From positions 1 to 15,799 of the forward strand of contig CALBGU010000049.1 in assembly GCA_937893155.1 (NCBI GenBank): a stretch of 15,799 nucleotides of DNA, written 5' to 3'. Source of the DNA: an uncultured Treponema sp. GTDB taxonomy: Bacteria; Spirochaetota; Spirochaetia; Treponematales; Treponemataceae. Numbering within the stretch: the first letter of the stretch is position 1; each line of letters begins with the position of its first letter. Positions 6,957-13,355 of this stretch are shown here, in pieces. The position numbers and the translations under genes are program-made. Under the pieces are notes generated by a model, which saw only the letters and a list, made by a program, of their open reading frames with translations, was not told where the DNA came from and made no database searches.

Positions 6957-6985
6957 ATCATAAGATTTCTCATCGATTTTTTCAA
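6957..6985 (-). promoter_or_regulatory. purC promoter, sigma-70 type
   Basis: On the minus strand TTGAAA (6985-6980), a 17-base spacer and TATGAT (6962-6957), giving a 5' leader of roughly 28-30 bases with a proper Shine-Dalgarno. It lies in the hisF-purC gap, so purC need not depend on readthrough from hisHF. I see no clear terminator between hisF and this promoter. Confidence 0.75.
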
Positions 6986-7029
6986 TAGAAAGACGTATGA
7001 CACAATCCGCACAGACACGCACTTTTGTT

Positions 7030-7794
7030 TTACAATCGCACCGGGATTTTCGCCGCAGCGAGTTCCTGTTTTATTCTGCCCACCGTGTATTCGCCCGAAT
7101 GCACCATACTCGCCACCAGCGCCGCGTCCGCTTTGCCCGCGCTCAACACTGCGGCGAGGTGTTCGCTCTTGCCGCCGCCGCCCGACGCAATCACCGGCAC
7201 GTCAACATTCTCTGCAATCAGCCGCGTCAAATCGATTTCGTACCCCGTCTTCATTCCGTCCGCGTCCATCGAGTTCAAAACGATTTCGCCCGCCCCGAGT
7301 TTCACCGCTTCCCGCGCCCATTCCAGCGCGTCCTTGTCCGTCGCAACACGCCCGCCGTTGATATACACACGGTAGCCCGACGGTGCCGTGCTGTCTTTTT
7401 TCGCGTCCATTCCCAGCACAATGCACTGATTGCCGAACACCCGCGCGCCCTCGCGGATTAAATCGGGATTTTTCACCGCCTGCGAATTCAGGCTGATTTT
7501 CTCCGCGCCCGCAAGAATCGTGGAGCGAATGTCGTCCAAACTGCCGATGCCCCCGCCCACGCAAAACGGGATAAACACCCGCTCTGCCACGCGCGAAATC
7601 AAATCCAAAATGGGACCACGCCCGCGGCTCGAAGCGATGATGTCGTAGAAAACCAACTCGTCCACGCCCTGCCTGTAATATTCCGCCGCCATATCCACGG
7701 GGTCGCCGATGTCCACATTGTTCTGAAACTGCACGCCCTTTGTCGTTCTGCCGTCTTTCACATCGAGGCACACGATAATTCTTTTCTTCAGCAT
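7030..7794 (-). CDS. hisF: Imidazole glycerol phosphate synthase, cyclase subunit
   Basis: Cyclase half of IGP synthase: takes ammonia from HisH and PRFAR to give imidazole glycerol phosphate and AICAR in histidine synthesis. The 254-residue (beta/alpha)8 barrel has both catalytic aspartates at the classical positions: Asp11 in VCLDVKDGR and Asp130 in VLGMDAKK. Phosphate-binding loops are visible in FCVGGGIGS and VIASGGGG. The frame is open 42 codons further upstream inside hisH, but the start at 7794 is chosen because AGGAG (7806-7802) lies seven bases before it and MLKKRIIVCLD is the usual N-terminus. It overlaps the end of hisH by seven bases, which points to translational coupling of the two subunits. 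Certain as to function. Confidence 0.97.
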   Translation of the reverse strand: MLKKRIIVCLDVKDGRTTKGVQFQNNVDIGDPVDMAAEYYRQGVDELVFYDIIASSRGRGPILDLISRVAERVFIPFCVGGGIGSLDDIRSTILAGAEKISLNSQAVKNPDLIREGARVFGNQCIVLGMDAKKDSTAPSGYRVYINGGRVATDKDALEWAREAVKLGAGEIVLNSMDADGMKTGYEIDLTRLIAENVDVPVIASGGGGKSEHLAAVLSAGKADAALVASMVHSGEYTVGRIKQELAAAKIPVRL

Positions 7795-8465
7795 TTTTCT
7801 GCTCCTAAATCGTCCGCAACGAAGTTTCGCAACAACTGCAATCCATTTTCGCCTGATTTTTCGGGGTGAAACTGAAACGCCGTGATTGCGCCGCATTCCA
7901 CGCACGCAGGCACGCGGCAACCGTAATCCGCATACGCCTTCACAATCGTTTCATCGGACGGCTGAATTAAATATGAGTGCACAAAATAAAAATCGCTTTT
8001 TTCACGCACGCCCTTAAAAAGTGCACTGCCGCCGTTTGCAAACGATACGTCGTTCCAGCCCATGTGCGGCACTTTGAGATTCACCGTGCTCATTGGCGCA
8101 GCAACACTTTGCGAAAAATCTTCAATGCCACGCCAGACGGTTTTGAAATGCTTGATTTCGCCCTTGAGCAATCCCAAGCACTCCACGTCGCCTTCCTCGC
8201 TGTGTTCAAAGATGATTTGCGAGCCTAAGCAAATGCCCAAAAGCCGCTTGCCCGCCGCCGCCCAGTCGCGCAAAAACGAGTCAAATCCCATCGCCTTGAG
8301 CTGCTCCATTGCATACGCCGCTTCTCCCACGCCCGGAAAAATCAAGCGGTCGCACGCTTCTATTTCCTTTGGATTTTTCGAGCGGATAAATGGCGCGCCG
8401 ATTGCGTCCAACGCTCGTTCTACGGACTTTATGTTGCCCGCGTTGTAATCTACGATACCTGTCAT
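7788..8465 (-). CDS. hisH: Imidazole glycerol phosphate synthase, glutamine amidotransferase subunit
   Basis: Class I glutaminase half of IGP synthase: hydrolyses glutamine and passes ammonia to HisF. The 225 residues carry the triad: nucleophile Cys79 in GICLGSQ, and His200 and Glu202 in FQFHPEKSG. The N-terminal VDYNAGNIKSVERAL and FPGVGEAAYAM are typical. Other histidine genes are not adjacent, so hisHF is a detached two-gene unit here. The ATG at 8465 has no convincing Shine-Dalgarno. A promoter ends seven bases upstream, so the message may be leaderless. The start fits the family N-terminus (TGIVDYNAGN), so an internal start is unlikely. Certain as to function. Confidence 0.96.
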   Translation of the reverse strand: MTGIVDYNAGNIKSVERALDAIGAPFIRSKNPKEIEACDRLIFPGVGEAAYAMEQLKAMGFDSFLRDWAAAGKRLLGICLGSQIIFEHSEEGDVECLGLLKGEIKHFKTVWRGIEDFSQSVAAPMSTVNLKVPHMGWNDVSFANGGSALFKGVREKSDFYFVHSYLIQPSDETIVKAYADYGCRVPACVECGAITAFQFHPEKSGENGLQLLRNFVADDLGAEKC

Positions 8466-8472
8466 ACACTCG

Positions 8473-8502
8473 ATTTTACCCGAAATTCCCCCGCGCTTTC
8501 AA
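8473..8502 (-). promoter_or_regulatory. hisHF promoter giving a leaderless start
   Basis: On the minus strand TTGAAA (8502-8497), an 18-base spacer and TAAAAT (8478-8473), with seven bases to the hisH ATG (8465). The expected transcript starts at or within two bases of the ATG. Confidence 0.7.
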
Positions 8503-8536
8503 GCCGTTTGTGTGCGATACTCCGCGGATAACGCAC

Positions 8537-8571
8537 AAAAAAATCCCGTGCGCAAAAAAACACACGGGATT
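8537..8571 (-). terminator. tpiA intrinsic terminator
   Basis: On the minus strand AATCCCGTG (8571-8563), a 12-base loop, CACGGGATT (8550-8542) and a T run of about seven (8543-8537), starting 27 bases after the tpiA stop. The stem core matches the fhs/purC terminator. It separates tpiA from the hisH promoter. Confidence 0.9.
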
Positions 8572-8597
8572 AGATAGCCATTCAAGCCGAAAAGCGA

Positions 8598-9347
8598 TTA
8601 GCACTCGCAGATTGGAACGAATGTTTCAGCTTTGAGCGACGCGCCGCCGATAAGACCGCCGTCAATGTCTGGCTGTGCAATAAGGTCTTTTGCATTAGAA
8701 GCCTTCATTGAACCGCCGTACTGAATGATTGTTTCATCAGCAACTTTCTGGTTGTAGAGTTTTGCAATGTAGCCGCGAATAAACTTGTGAATAGCCTGTG
8801 CATCTTCTGGAGTTGCCGTCTTGCCCGTGCCGATAGCCCAAACAGGCTCGTAAGCGATAGTAACTCTCTTCATCTGCTCTTCACTAACGCCTGCCAATCC
8901 TGCTGAAAGCTGGAATGCACAAACCTGCTCAGCCTCGCCTGCCTCGCGCTCTGAAAGAAGCTCACCGATACAAAGGTCAACTTCAAGACCGTCATTAAGA
9001 GCCTTGCGAACCTTTTTATTGATAAGTTCGTCGCTCTCGCCGATTTCGTGCCGTCGCTCTGAGTGTCCGAGGATTACCGCCTGACAGCCGATGTCCTTGA
9101 GCATTGTTGTAGAAACTTCGCCTGTGTGTGCGCCGTTATCAGTTGCCGCGCAATCCTGTGCAGCAAGAAGAATATTTGAACCCTTTACAACCTGTGCAAC
9201 CGCGTCAAGATACACAAAAGGAACGCCAATCATAAACTTGTTTGTCTTTCCCTTGAGGGCAGCAACAAGGTCAGTCGCGAGCTTTACAGCCTCAGCCTTG
9301 CTTGTGTTCATCTTCCAGTTACCAGCAATGTAATGTGTACGTGCCAT
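8598..9347 (-). CDS. tpiA: Triosephosphate isomerase
   Basis: Interconverts glyceraldehyde-3-phosphate and dihydroxyacetone phosphate in glycolysis; cytoplasmic dimeric (beta/alpha)8 barrel. The 249 residues include all catalytic residues: Asn10 and Lys12 in GNWKMN, His95 in ILGHSERR, Glu167 in AYEPVWAIGTGKTATP (the mobile loop 6 follows) and the phosphate-binding QYGGSMK and LIGGASLK near the C-terminus. A strong GGAGG (9359-9355) lies seven bases before the ATG. It stands alone with its own promoter, a structured leader and its own terminator. It is divergent from the ABC transporter operon. Certain as to function. Confidence 0.98.
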   Translation of the reverse strand: MARTHYIAGNWKMNTSKAEAVKLATDLVAALKGKTNKFMIGVPFVYLDAVAQVVKGSNILLAAQDCAATDNGAHTGEVSTTMLKDIGCQAVILGHSERRHEIGESDELINKKVRKALNDGLEVDLCIGELLSEREAGEAEQVCAFQLSAGLAGVSEEQMKRVTIAYEPVWAIGTGKTATPEDAQAIHKFIRGYIAKLYNQKVADETIIQYGGSMKASNAKDLIAQPDIDGGLIGGASLKAETFVPICEC

Positions 9348-9361
9348 TATAATTCCTCCAT

Positions 9362-9394
9362 ACAGCCGAGGGCTACTTTAACGCCGAGGGCTGT
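9362..9394 (-). promoter_or_regulatory. Stem-loop built from a direct repeat in the tpiA leader
   Basis: Two copies of GCCGAGGGCT (9365-9374 and 9383-9392) form a hairpin: ACAGCC (9362-9367) with GGCTGT (9389-9394), a symmetric three-base internal loop, then GGC (9371-9373) with GCC (9383-9385) and a nine-base apical loop. It lies two bases from the tpiA Shine-Dalgarno in the predicted mRNA of about 62 leader bases. Function unknown; it could stabilise the mRNA or control ribosome access. Confidence 0.5.
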
Positions 9395-9415
9395 TGTCAA
9401 AAAATATTTACTTTG

Positions 9416-9444
9416 ATTATAGCGGATAGTGCAAAAATTGTACA
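9416..9444 (-). promoter_or_regulatory. tpiA promoter, sigma-70 type
   Basis: On the minus strand TGTACA (9444-9439, four of six matches to the -35 consensus), a 17-base spacer and a perfect TATAAT (9421-9416). Predicted start near 9409. Confidence 0.65.
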
Positions 9445-9466
9445 CCATAATCCAAACTTTTTGCAT

Positions 9467-9485
9467 AATCTTTTTCAAAAAGATT
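9467..9485. repeat. Perfect AT-rich palindrome between divergent promoters
   Basis: AATCTTTTT - C - AAAAAGATT, two perfect 9-base arms about a single base, 22 bases upstream of the tpiA -35 box and about 60 bases upstream of the ABC operon -35 box. It may be an operator; AT-rich palindromes also arise by chance in such DNA. Confidence 0.4.
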
Positions 9486-9524
9486 TTTTCCACAATGCTT
9501 AGCTTACACTCTGTTTATGCTTTA

Positions 9525-9543
9525 GAAAAAGATTATCATTAAA
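9525..9543. promoter_or_regulatory. Fur-like box at the ABC transporter promoter
   Basis: The 19 bases GAAAAAGATTATCATTAAA match the classical Fur consensus at 14 of 19 positions by my alignment. The site ends four bases before the -35 box of the ABC operon, where a bound metalloregulator would block RNA polymerase. AT-rich background makes chance matches fairly easy, and a DtxR-type regulator is an alternative. Confidence 0.4.
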
Positions 9544-9547
9544 AGCA

Positions 9548-9576
9548 TTGACACTAAAAAACTCGTTATGTAACCT
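9548..9576 (+). promoter_or_regulatory. Promoter of the ABC transporter operon
   Basis: Consensus TTGACA (9548-9553), a 17-base spacer and TAACCT (9571-9576, a weak -10). A small inverted repeat GTTATGTAAC (9565-9574) overlaps the -10. The weak -10 would fit a regulated promoter. Confidence 0.5.
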
Positions 9577-9618
9577 TTTTTCGTTATTAGCGCACATACT
9601 AATACAAGGAGATTGGTT

Positions 9619-11412
9619 ATGAATAAAAAACAAAAATCTCCCCTCTCTCGTCTTTTAGCGTTTGCAGGGAAGTATAAAACGCTTACAATACTAGGGCTTT
9701 TCTTATCTGGACTTGCGCAATTTTGCGGCATTGTGCCGTATTTGTGTATATGGCTCGTAGTGCGCGATTTAGTTTTAGTTGCACCAGATTTTACGCAGGC
9801 GAAAAACATCGCTTTTTACGGCTGGATAGCTTTTGCTTTTGCAACGCTTGGCATTTTAATCTACTTTGCCGCCCTTATGTGCACTCACCTAGCCGCTTTT
9901 CGCACCGCAAGCAACATCAGAAAGCAAGGGATTGCGCATTTGATGAAAACGTCTTTAGGCTTTTTCGATTCAAACGGCTCGGGACTTTTGCGAAACCGAC
10001 TTGACGGAGCGGCAAGCGAAACAGAAACGCTTTTGGCTCACAATCTTGCAGACATCGTAGGTACTGTGGTGATGTTTGTTTCAATGCTTGTTTTGATGTT
10101 CGTTTTTGACTGGCGAATGGGCTTGGCTTGCTTGGCGACGGCGGTTATTTCTATTGCTATGCTTTTCGTGATGATGGGCGGAAAAAACGCAGAGATGATT
10201 ATGAAGTATCAAAGCGCACAAGACGAAATGGCAAAAGCTGGCACAGAGTACGTTCGCGGTATCCCTGTGGTAAAGGTCTTTCAGCAAACGGTTTATTCAT
10301 TCAAAGCCTTTAAGGAAGCTATCGAAAACTACAGCAAGACGGCGGAAAACTTCACTAATAACGTCTGCACTTTGCCCCAATCGGTAAACCTTACCGCAAC
10401 AGAAGGCGCATTTATCTTTCTCGTGCCTTTAGTGATTATCATCGCCCCGAAAGCCCTCGCAAGCGGCAAATTTGCTTCTTTTGTAACCGATTTTGCATTT
10501 TATGCGGTCTTTTCGGCGATAATCTCGACAGCCCTTGCAAAGATTATGTTTGCATCTAACGGCACAATGCTTGCAAACACGGCATTGAAGCGAATCGAAA
10601 CCGTTATGAACGCGCCTATTTTAGCCGAATGTGCAAATCCAAAAGAGCCAAAAGACAACAGCGTAGAATTCTCTAACGTAACTTTTAGCTATGAGGGAAA
10701 CGACAAGGCGGCTTTAGCTAACGTGTCATTCACAGCAGAAAGCGAAAGCACAGTCGCTTTTGTTGGTCCTTCTGGCAGCGGAAAATCGACGATAGCCAGC
10801 CTTATTCCGCGCTTTTGGGACGTGCAGAGCGGAGAGGTGAAAATCGGAGGCGTGAACGTAAAAGAGATTAGCCAAAAAACTCTTATGCAAAAAATCTCCT
10901 TTGTCTTCCAAAACTCCCGCCTATTCAAGACATCTATTCTCGAAAATGTCCGAATTGCCCGCCCCTCAGCCACAACAGACGAGGTTATGCAGGCTCTAAA
11001 AGACGCGCAATGCACCGACATCATCGAAAAGCTCGACGACGGAGTTAACAGCGTAATCGGCAGCAAAGGCGTGTATCTTTCGGGCGGAGAACAGCAGAGA
11101 ATAACGCTCGCTCGTGCAATCCTAAAAGACGCGCCAATCATCGTTTTAGACGAGGCGACGGCATTTGCAGACCCAGAAAATGAAGCGAGAATACAAGCGG
11201 CTCTAAAGCGACTGACCAAGGGAAAGACCGTGATAATGATAGCGCACCGTCTTTCTACAGTTATCGGAGCTGATAAAATCATAGTGCTTTCTGACGGCAA
11301 AATTATGGAAAGCGGCAAGCACGATGAGCTAAAAAGCGCGGGCGGCTTGTATGAAGAGATGTGGAAAGAATACAACACTGCGGCAGAGTGGAAAATCAGC
11401 AAAAGGGATTAA
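9619..11412 (+). CDS. ABC half-transporter, permease fused to ATPase (YbtP/IrtA-like), first subunit
   Basis: Inner-membrane exporter-fold ABC half-transporter of 597 residues: about six transmembrane segments (first near residues 15-40, then 60-85, then pairs near 135-185 and 255-310) followed by a nucleotide-binding domain. Walker A GPSGSGKST at 383-391, signature LSGGEQQR from 487, Walker B IIVLDEAT with Asp511 and catalytic Glu512, switch His543. The D-loop region reads AFADPENE rather than the usual SALD, a variant I associate with the YbtPQ/IrtAB siderophore-uptake group. The start at 9619 has AAGGAG (9606-9611) seven bases before it; a TTG two codons upstream is less likely. It is followed after 12 bases by its partner, so they probably act as a heterodimer. 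Substrate is not shown: iron-siderophore import is favoured by the family resemblance and Fur-like box, drug or lipid export is the alternative. Confidence 0.85.
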   Translation: MNKKQKSPLSRLLAFAGKYKTLTILGLFLSGLAQFCGIVPYLCIWLVVRDLVLVAPDFTQAKNIAFYGWIAFAFATLGILIYFAALMCTHLAAFRTASNIRKQGIAHLMKTSLGFFDSNGSGLLRNRLDGAASETETLLAHNLADIVGTVVMFVSMLVLMFVFDWRMGLACLATAVISIAMLFVMMGGKNAEMIMKYQSAQDEMAKAGTEYVRGIPVVKVFQQTVYSFKAFKEAIENYSKTAENFTNNVCTLPQSVNLTATEGAFIFLVPLVIIIAPKALASGKFASFVTDFAFYAVFSAIISTALAKIMFASNGTMLANTALKRIETVMNAPILAECANPKEPKDNSVEFSNVTFSYEGNDKAALANVSFTAESESTVAFVGPSGSGKSTIASLIPRFWDVQSGEVKIGGVNVKEISQKTLMQKISFVFQNSRLFKTSILENVRIARPSATTDEVMQALKDAQCTDIIEKLDDGVNSVIGSKGVYLSGGEQQRITLARAILKDAPIIVLDEATAFADPENEARIQAALKRLTKGKTVIMIAHRLSTVIGADKIIVLSDGKIMESGKHDELKSAGGLYEEMWKEYNTAAEWKISKRD

Positions 11413-11424
11413 GGAGGCGAAAAG

Positions 11425-13155
11425 ATGGTATCATTAAAGCGAAAATACGCGCTTTCTGACAAGGGTATGAAGAACATGAGAAAAGGCGCGTTTTGGACAG
11501 TCATAGTGAACTTTGTTGTTATGGCTGGAGTGGGCATACTCTACGTTTTTATGCAAAATCTCATGCAGACACAAATCGAGAATACTCCTCTCCCCCGCCT
11601 GTCGCATTTTCTTGTCATGATAGCCGCCTTTGTTGCTCTCTCGCTTATAACACACATACAGCAGTACAAAGCGACTTACGGGCTTGTTTACGGCGAAGTA
11701 AAAGATATGCGCATAAGCCTTGCAGAGAGGCTTAGAAAGCTGCCGCTTGCTTTTTTCGCTCACAAGGATTTGGCGGATTTAACAGAAACGATTATGGGCG
11801 ATGTGAACCGTATGGAACACGTTTGGTCGCACGTTTTGGGCTACCTTTACGGCTCTTACATTTCAACAAGCCTTATCGCTCTTATGCTGCTTTTCTTTGA
11901 TTGGCGAATGACTATAGCAAGCCTGTGGGGAGTGCCTGTTGCATTTGCGCTTTTGTTTGGCAGCAGAAAACTTGCAGAGAAAAACGCCGCAACAACAAAA
12001 GCCGCTACTCTCGCAGTATCTGACGAAATGCAGGAAACTATAGAAAATATCCGCGACATTCACGCAACAAACCAAGAAGACAAGTTTCTTTCAGCTCTTT
12101 TCAGCAAAATCGATAATCAAGAGAAAACTATAATTCACGGCGAACTTTCTACAGGTATCTTTGTAAATGCCGCAAGCGTGATTATGCGCTTAGGAGTTGC
12201 AACAACCGTGCTTTTAGGAACGACGCTCATTCTTTCAGGCGACATTTCTTTTATGACGCTCTTTATGTTCCTTATGCTCATTACCAGAGTTTACGCACCG
12301 TTTGACCAAAGCCTAGCCCTTATCGCCGAAGTTTTTTTGTCGGAAGTGTCTGCAAAGCGTCTTATGGAAATCCACGATAAAGAAGTATCTGGCGGAAGCT
12401 CTACATTCAAGCCCAATGGACACGATATTACTTTTGAAAACGTATCGTTTGGTTATAAAGACGGAACAAAAGTGCTTGACGGCGTGAGTTTCACAGCAAA
12501 AGAAGGAGAAGTTACCGCCCTTGTCGGCTCAAGCGGAAGCGGAAAAAGCACCTGCGCCCGCCTTGCAGCCCGTCTTTATGAAGCAAGCTCTGGAGTGATA
12601 AAAGTCGGCGGCGTGGACATTTCGACGGTTGACAGCGAAGTTTTATTGACGGATTATTCTATGGTATTTCAAGATGTTGTGCTTTTCGACGATACCGTTA
12701 TGGAAAATATCCGCTTAGGCAAGCACGGAGCAAGCGACGAAGAGGTTATTGAAGCGGCAAAAAAGGCGAATTGCGACGAGTTTGTGCAGAAATTACCGCA
12801 AGGATACCAAACAAAAATCGGAGAAAACGGCGCGAAACTCTCTGGCGGCGAAAGACAGAGAATATCGATTGCTCGCGCACTTTTGAAAAACGCACCTATT
12901 CTTTTGCTCGACGAAGCGACGGCTTCTCTCGATGTGGAAAACGAAACGAAAGTGCAAGGCGCGCTTTCTCACTTGCTCAAAGGAAAGACTGTGCTTGTTA
13001 TCGCCCACAGAATGAGGACGGTGCAAGCAGCAGATAAAATCATTGTTTTACAAAACGGCAAAGTCGTAGAAGAAGGCCAGCCAAGTGAGTTGGTGCAAGA
13101 TAAAAACTCACACTTCTCAAAAATGCACGCACTTCAAGCAACTTCCAATATTTAA
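11425..13155 (+). CDS. ABC half-transporter, permease fused to ATPase (YbtQ/IrtB-like), second subunit
   Basis: Partner of the preceding half-transporter, 576 residues, inner membrane. The N-terminus LKRKYALSDKGMKNMRKGAFW is typical of the second subunit of Firmicutes-type YbtPQ-like pairs. Transmembrane segments follow (near 22-45, 65-80, 140-180, 245-295), then the ATPase: Walker A GSSGSGKST 368-376, signature LSGGERQR from 472, Walker B LLLDEAT with Asp496 and Glu497, switch His528. All ATPase motifs are intact in both subunits, so neither site looks degenerate. The Shine-Dalgarno AAGGAGG overlaps the stop codon of the first gene, indicating coupled translation. No terminator is obvious directly after the stop, and the next structure is convergent. 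Base composition of this operon is lower in GC than the sugar genes to its right. Confidence 0.85.
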   Translation: MVSLKRKYALSDKGMKNMRKGAFWTVIVNFVVMAGVGILYVFMQNLMQTQIENTPLPRLSHFLVMIAAFVALSLITHIQQYKATYGLVYGEVKDMRISLAERLRKLPLAFFAHKDLADLTETIMGDVNRMEHVWSHVLGYLYGSYISTSLIALMLLFFDWRMTIASLWGVPVAFALLFGSRKLAEKNAATTKAATLAVSDEMQETIENIRDIHATNQEDKFLSALFSKIDNQEKTIIHGELSTGIFVNAASVIMRLGVATTVLLGTTLILSGDISFMTLFMFLMLITRVYAPFDQSLALIAEVFLSEVSAKRLMEIHDKEVSGGSSTFKPNGHDITFENVSFGYKDGTKVLDGVSFTAKEGEVTALVGSSGSGKSTCARLAARLYEASSGVIKVGGVDISTVDSEVLLTDYSMVFQDVVLFDDTVMENIRLGKHGASDEEVIEAAKKANCDEFVQKLPQGYQTKIGENGAKLSGGERQRISIARALLKNAPILLLDEATASLDVENETKVQGALSHLLKGKTVLVIAHRMRTVQAADKIIVLQNGKVVEEGQPSELVQDKNSHFSKMHALQATSNI

Positions 13156-13283
13156 CAAAGTTTTATACTTTTTGTGGGGCAAGCGGCGCGACATTCTCCG
13201 CAGCAAATGCAGTCAACCGAGTTAGGCTTTTGCCGCACGATTATTTTTCTCGGAGCGCAAAAACGAGCCTGCAGCTCAACGAA
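13152..13283 (-). pseudogene. 3' remnant of a 4Fe-4S ferredoxin-type protein gene
   Basis: An open frame of 43 codons on the minus strand, starting right after an in-frame TAG (13286-13284) and ending in TAA at 13154-13152. It contains a textbook cluster-binding motif C-x2-C-x2-C-x3-C-P in the segment CICCGECRAACPTKSI, with a further Cys in ARFCAPRK upstream. There is no ATG. The only near start is GTG at 13238, which would give just 28 residues and has no ribosome site. Upstream in this direction lie two terminator hairpins of the fructokinase gene. I read it as the C-terminal end of a lost gene whose front was deleted. Its stop codon overlaps the stop of the second ABC gene, as convergent genes often do. 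Parent protein not recognised; a very small functional ferredoxin cannot be excluded. Confidence 0.6.
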
Positions 13284-13293
13284 CTACAGGCTC
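13258..13293 (-). terminator. Second terminator downstream of the fructokinase operon
   Basis: On the minus strand GAGCCTG (13293-13287) pairs with CAGGCTC (13271-13265), extended by two more pairs past one mismatch, with a nine-base loop, then five T (13263-13259). It overlaps the 5' part of the ferredoxin remnant. Confidence 0.75.
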
Positions 13294-13314
13294 TAAAGGG
13301 AATAGAATTATGAA

Positions 13315-13331
13315 CTGCCATTCACTGGCAG
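13315..13331. repeat. Small perfect hairpin between two terminators
   Basis: CTGCCA - TTCAC - TGGCAG, six perfect pairs and a five-base loop, without a U tract. It is the middle of three hairpins in 95 bases downstream of the fructokinase gene. Confidence 0.5.
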
Positions 13332-13332
13332 C

Positions 13333-13353
13333 TTAAAAATTGCCGGCGGCAAT
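13333..13353 (-). terminator. Fructokinase operon terminator
   Basis: On the minus strand ATTGCC (13353-13348), three-base loop, GGCAAT (13344-13339) and a short T run, starting three bases after the stop codon. The stem is short but the placement is ideal. Confidence 0.7.
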
Positions 13354-13355
13354 AT

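Noticed and set aside
6923..7018. Extended purC N-terminus from 7018
   Set aside because: The extension has no family similarity and contains the promoter; a good Shine-Dalgarno precedes the ATG at 6922.
9467..9489. Palindrome AATCTTTTT-C-AAAAAGATT as an intrinsic terminator
   Set aside because: The stem is almost all A-T, the loop would be too tight and no gene ends there; an operator or chance is more likely.
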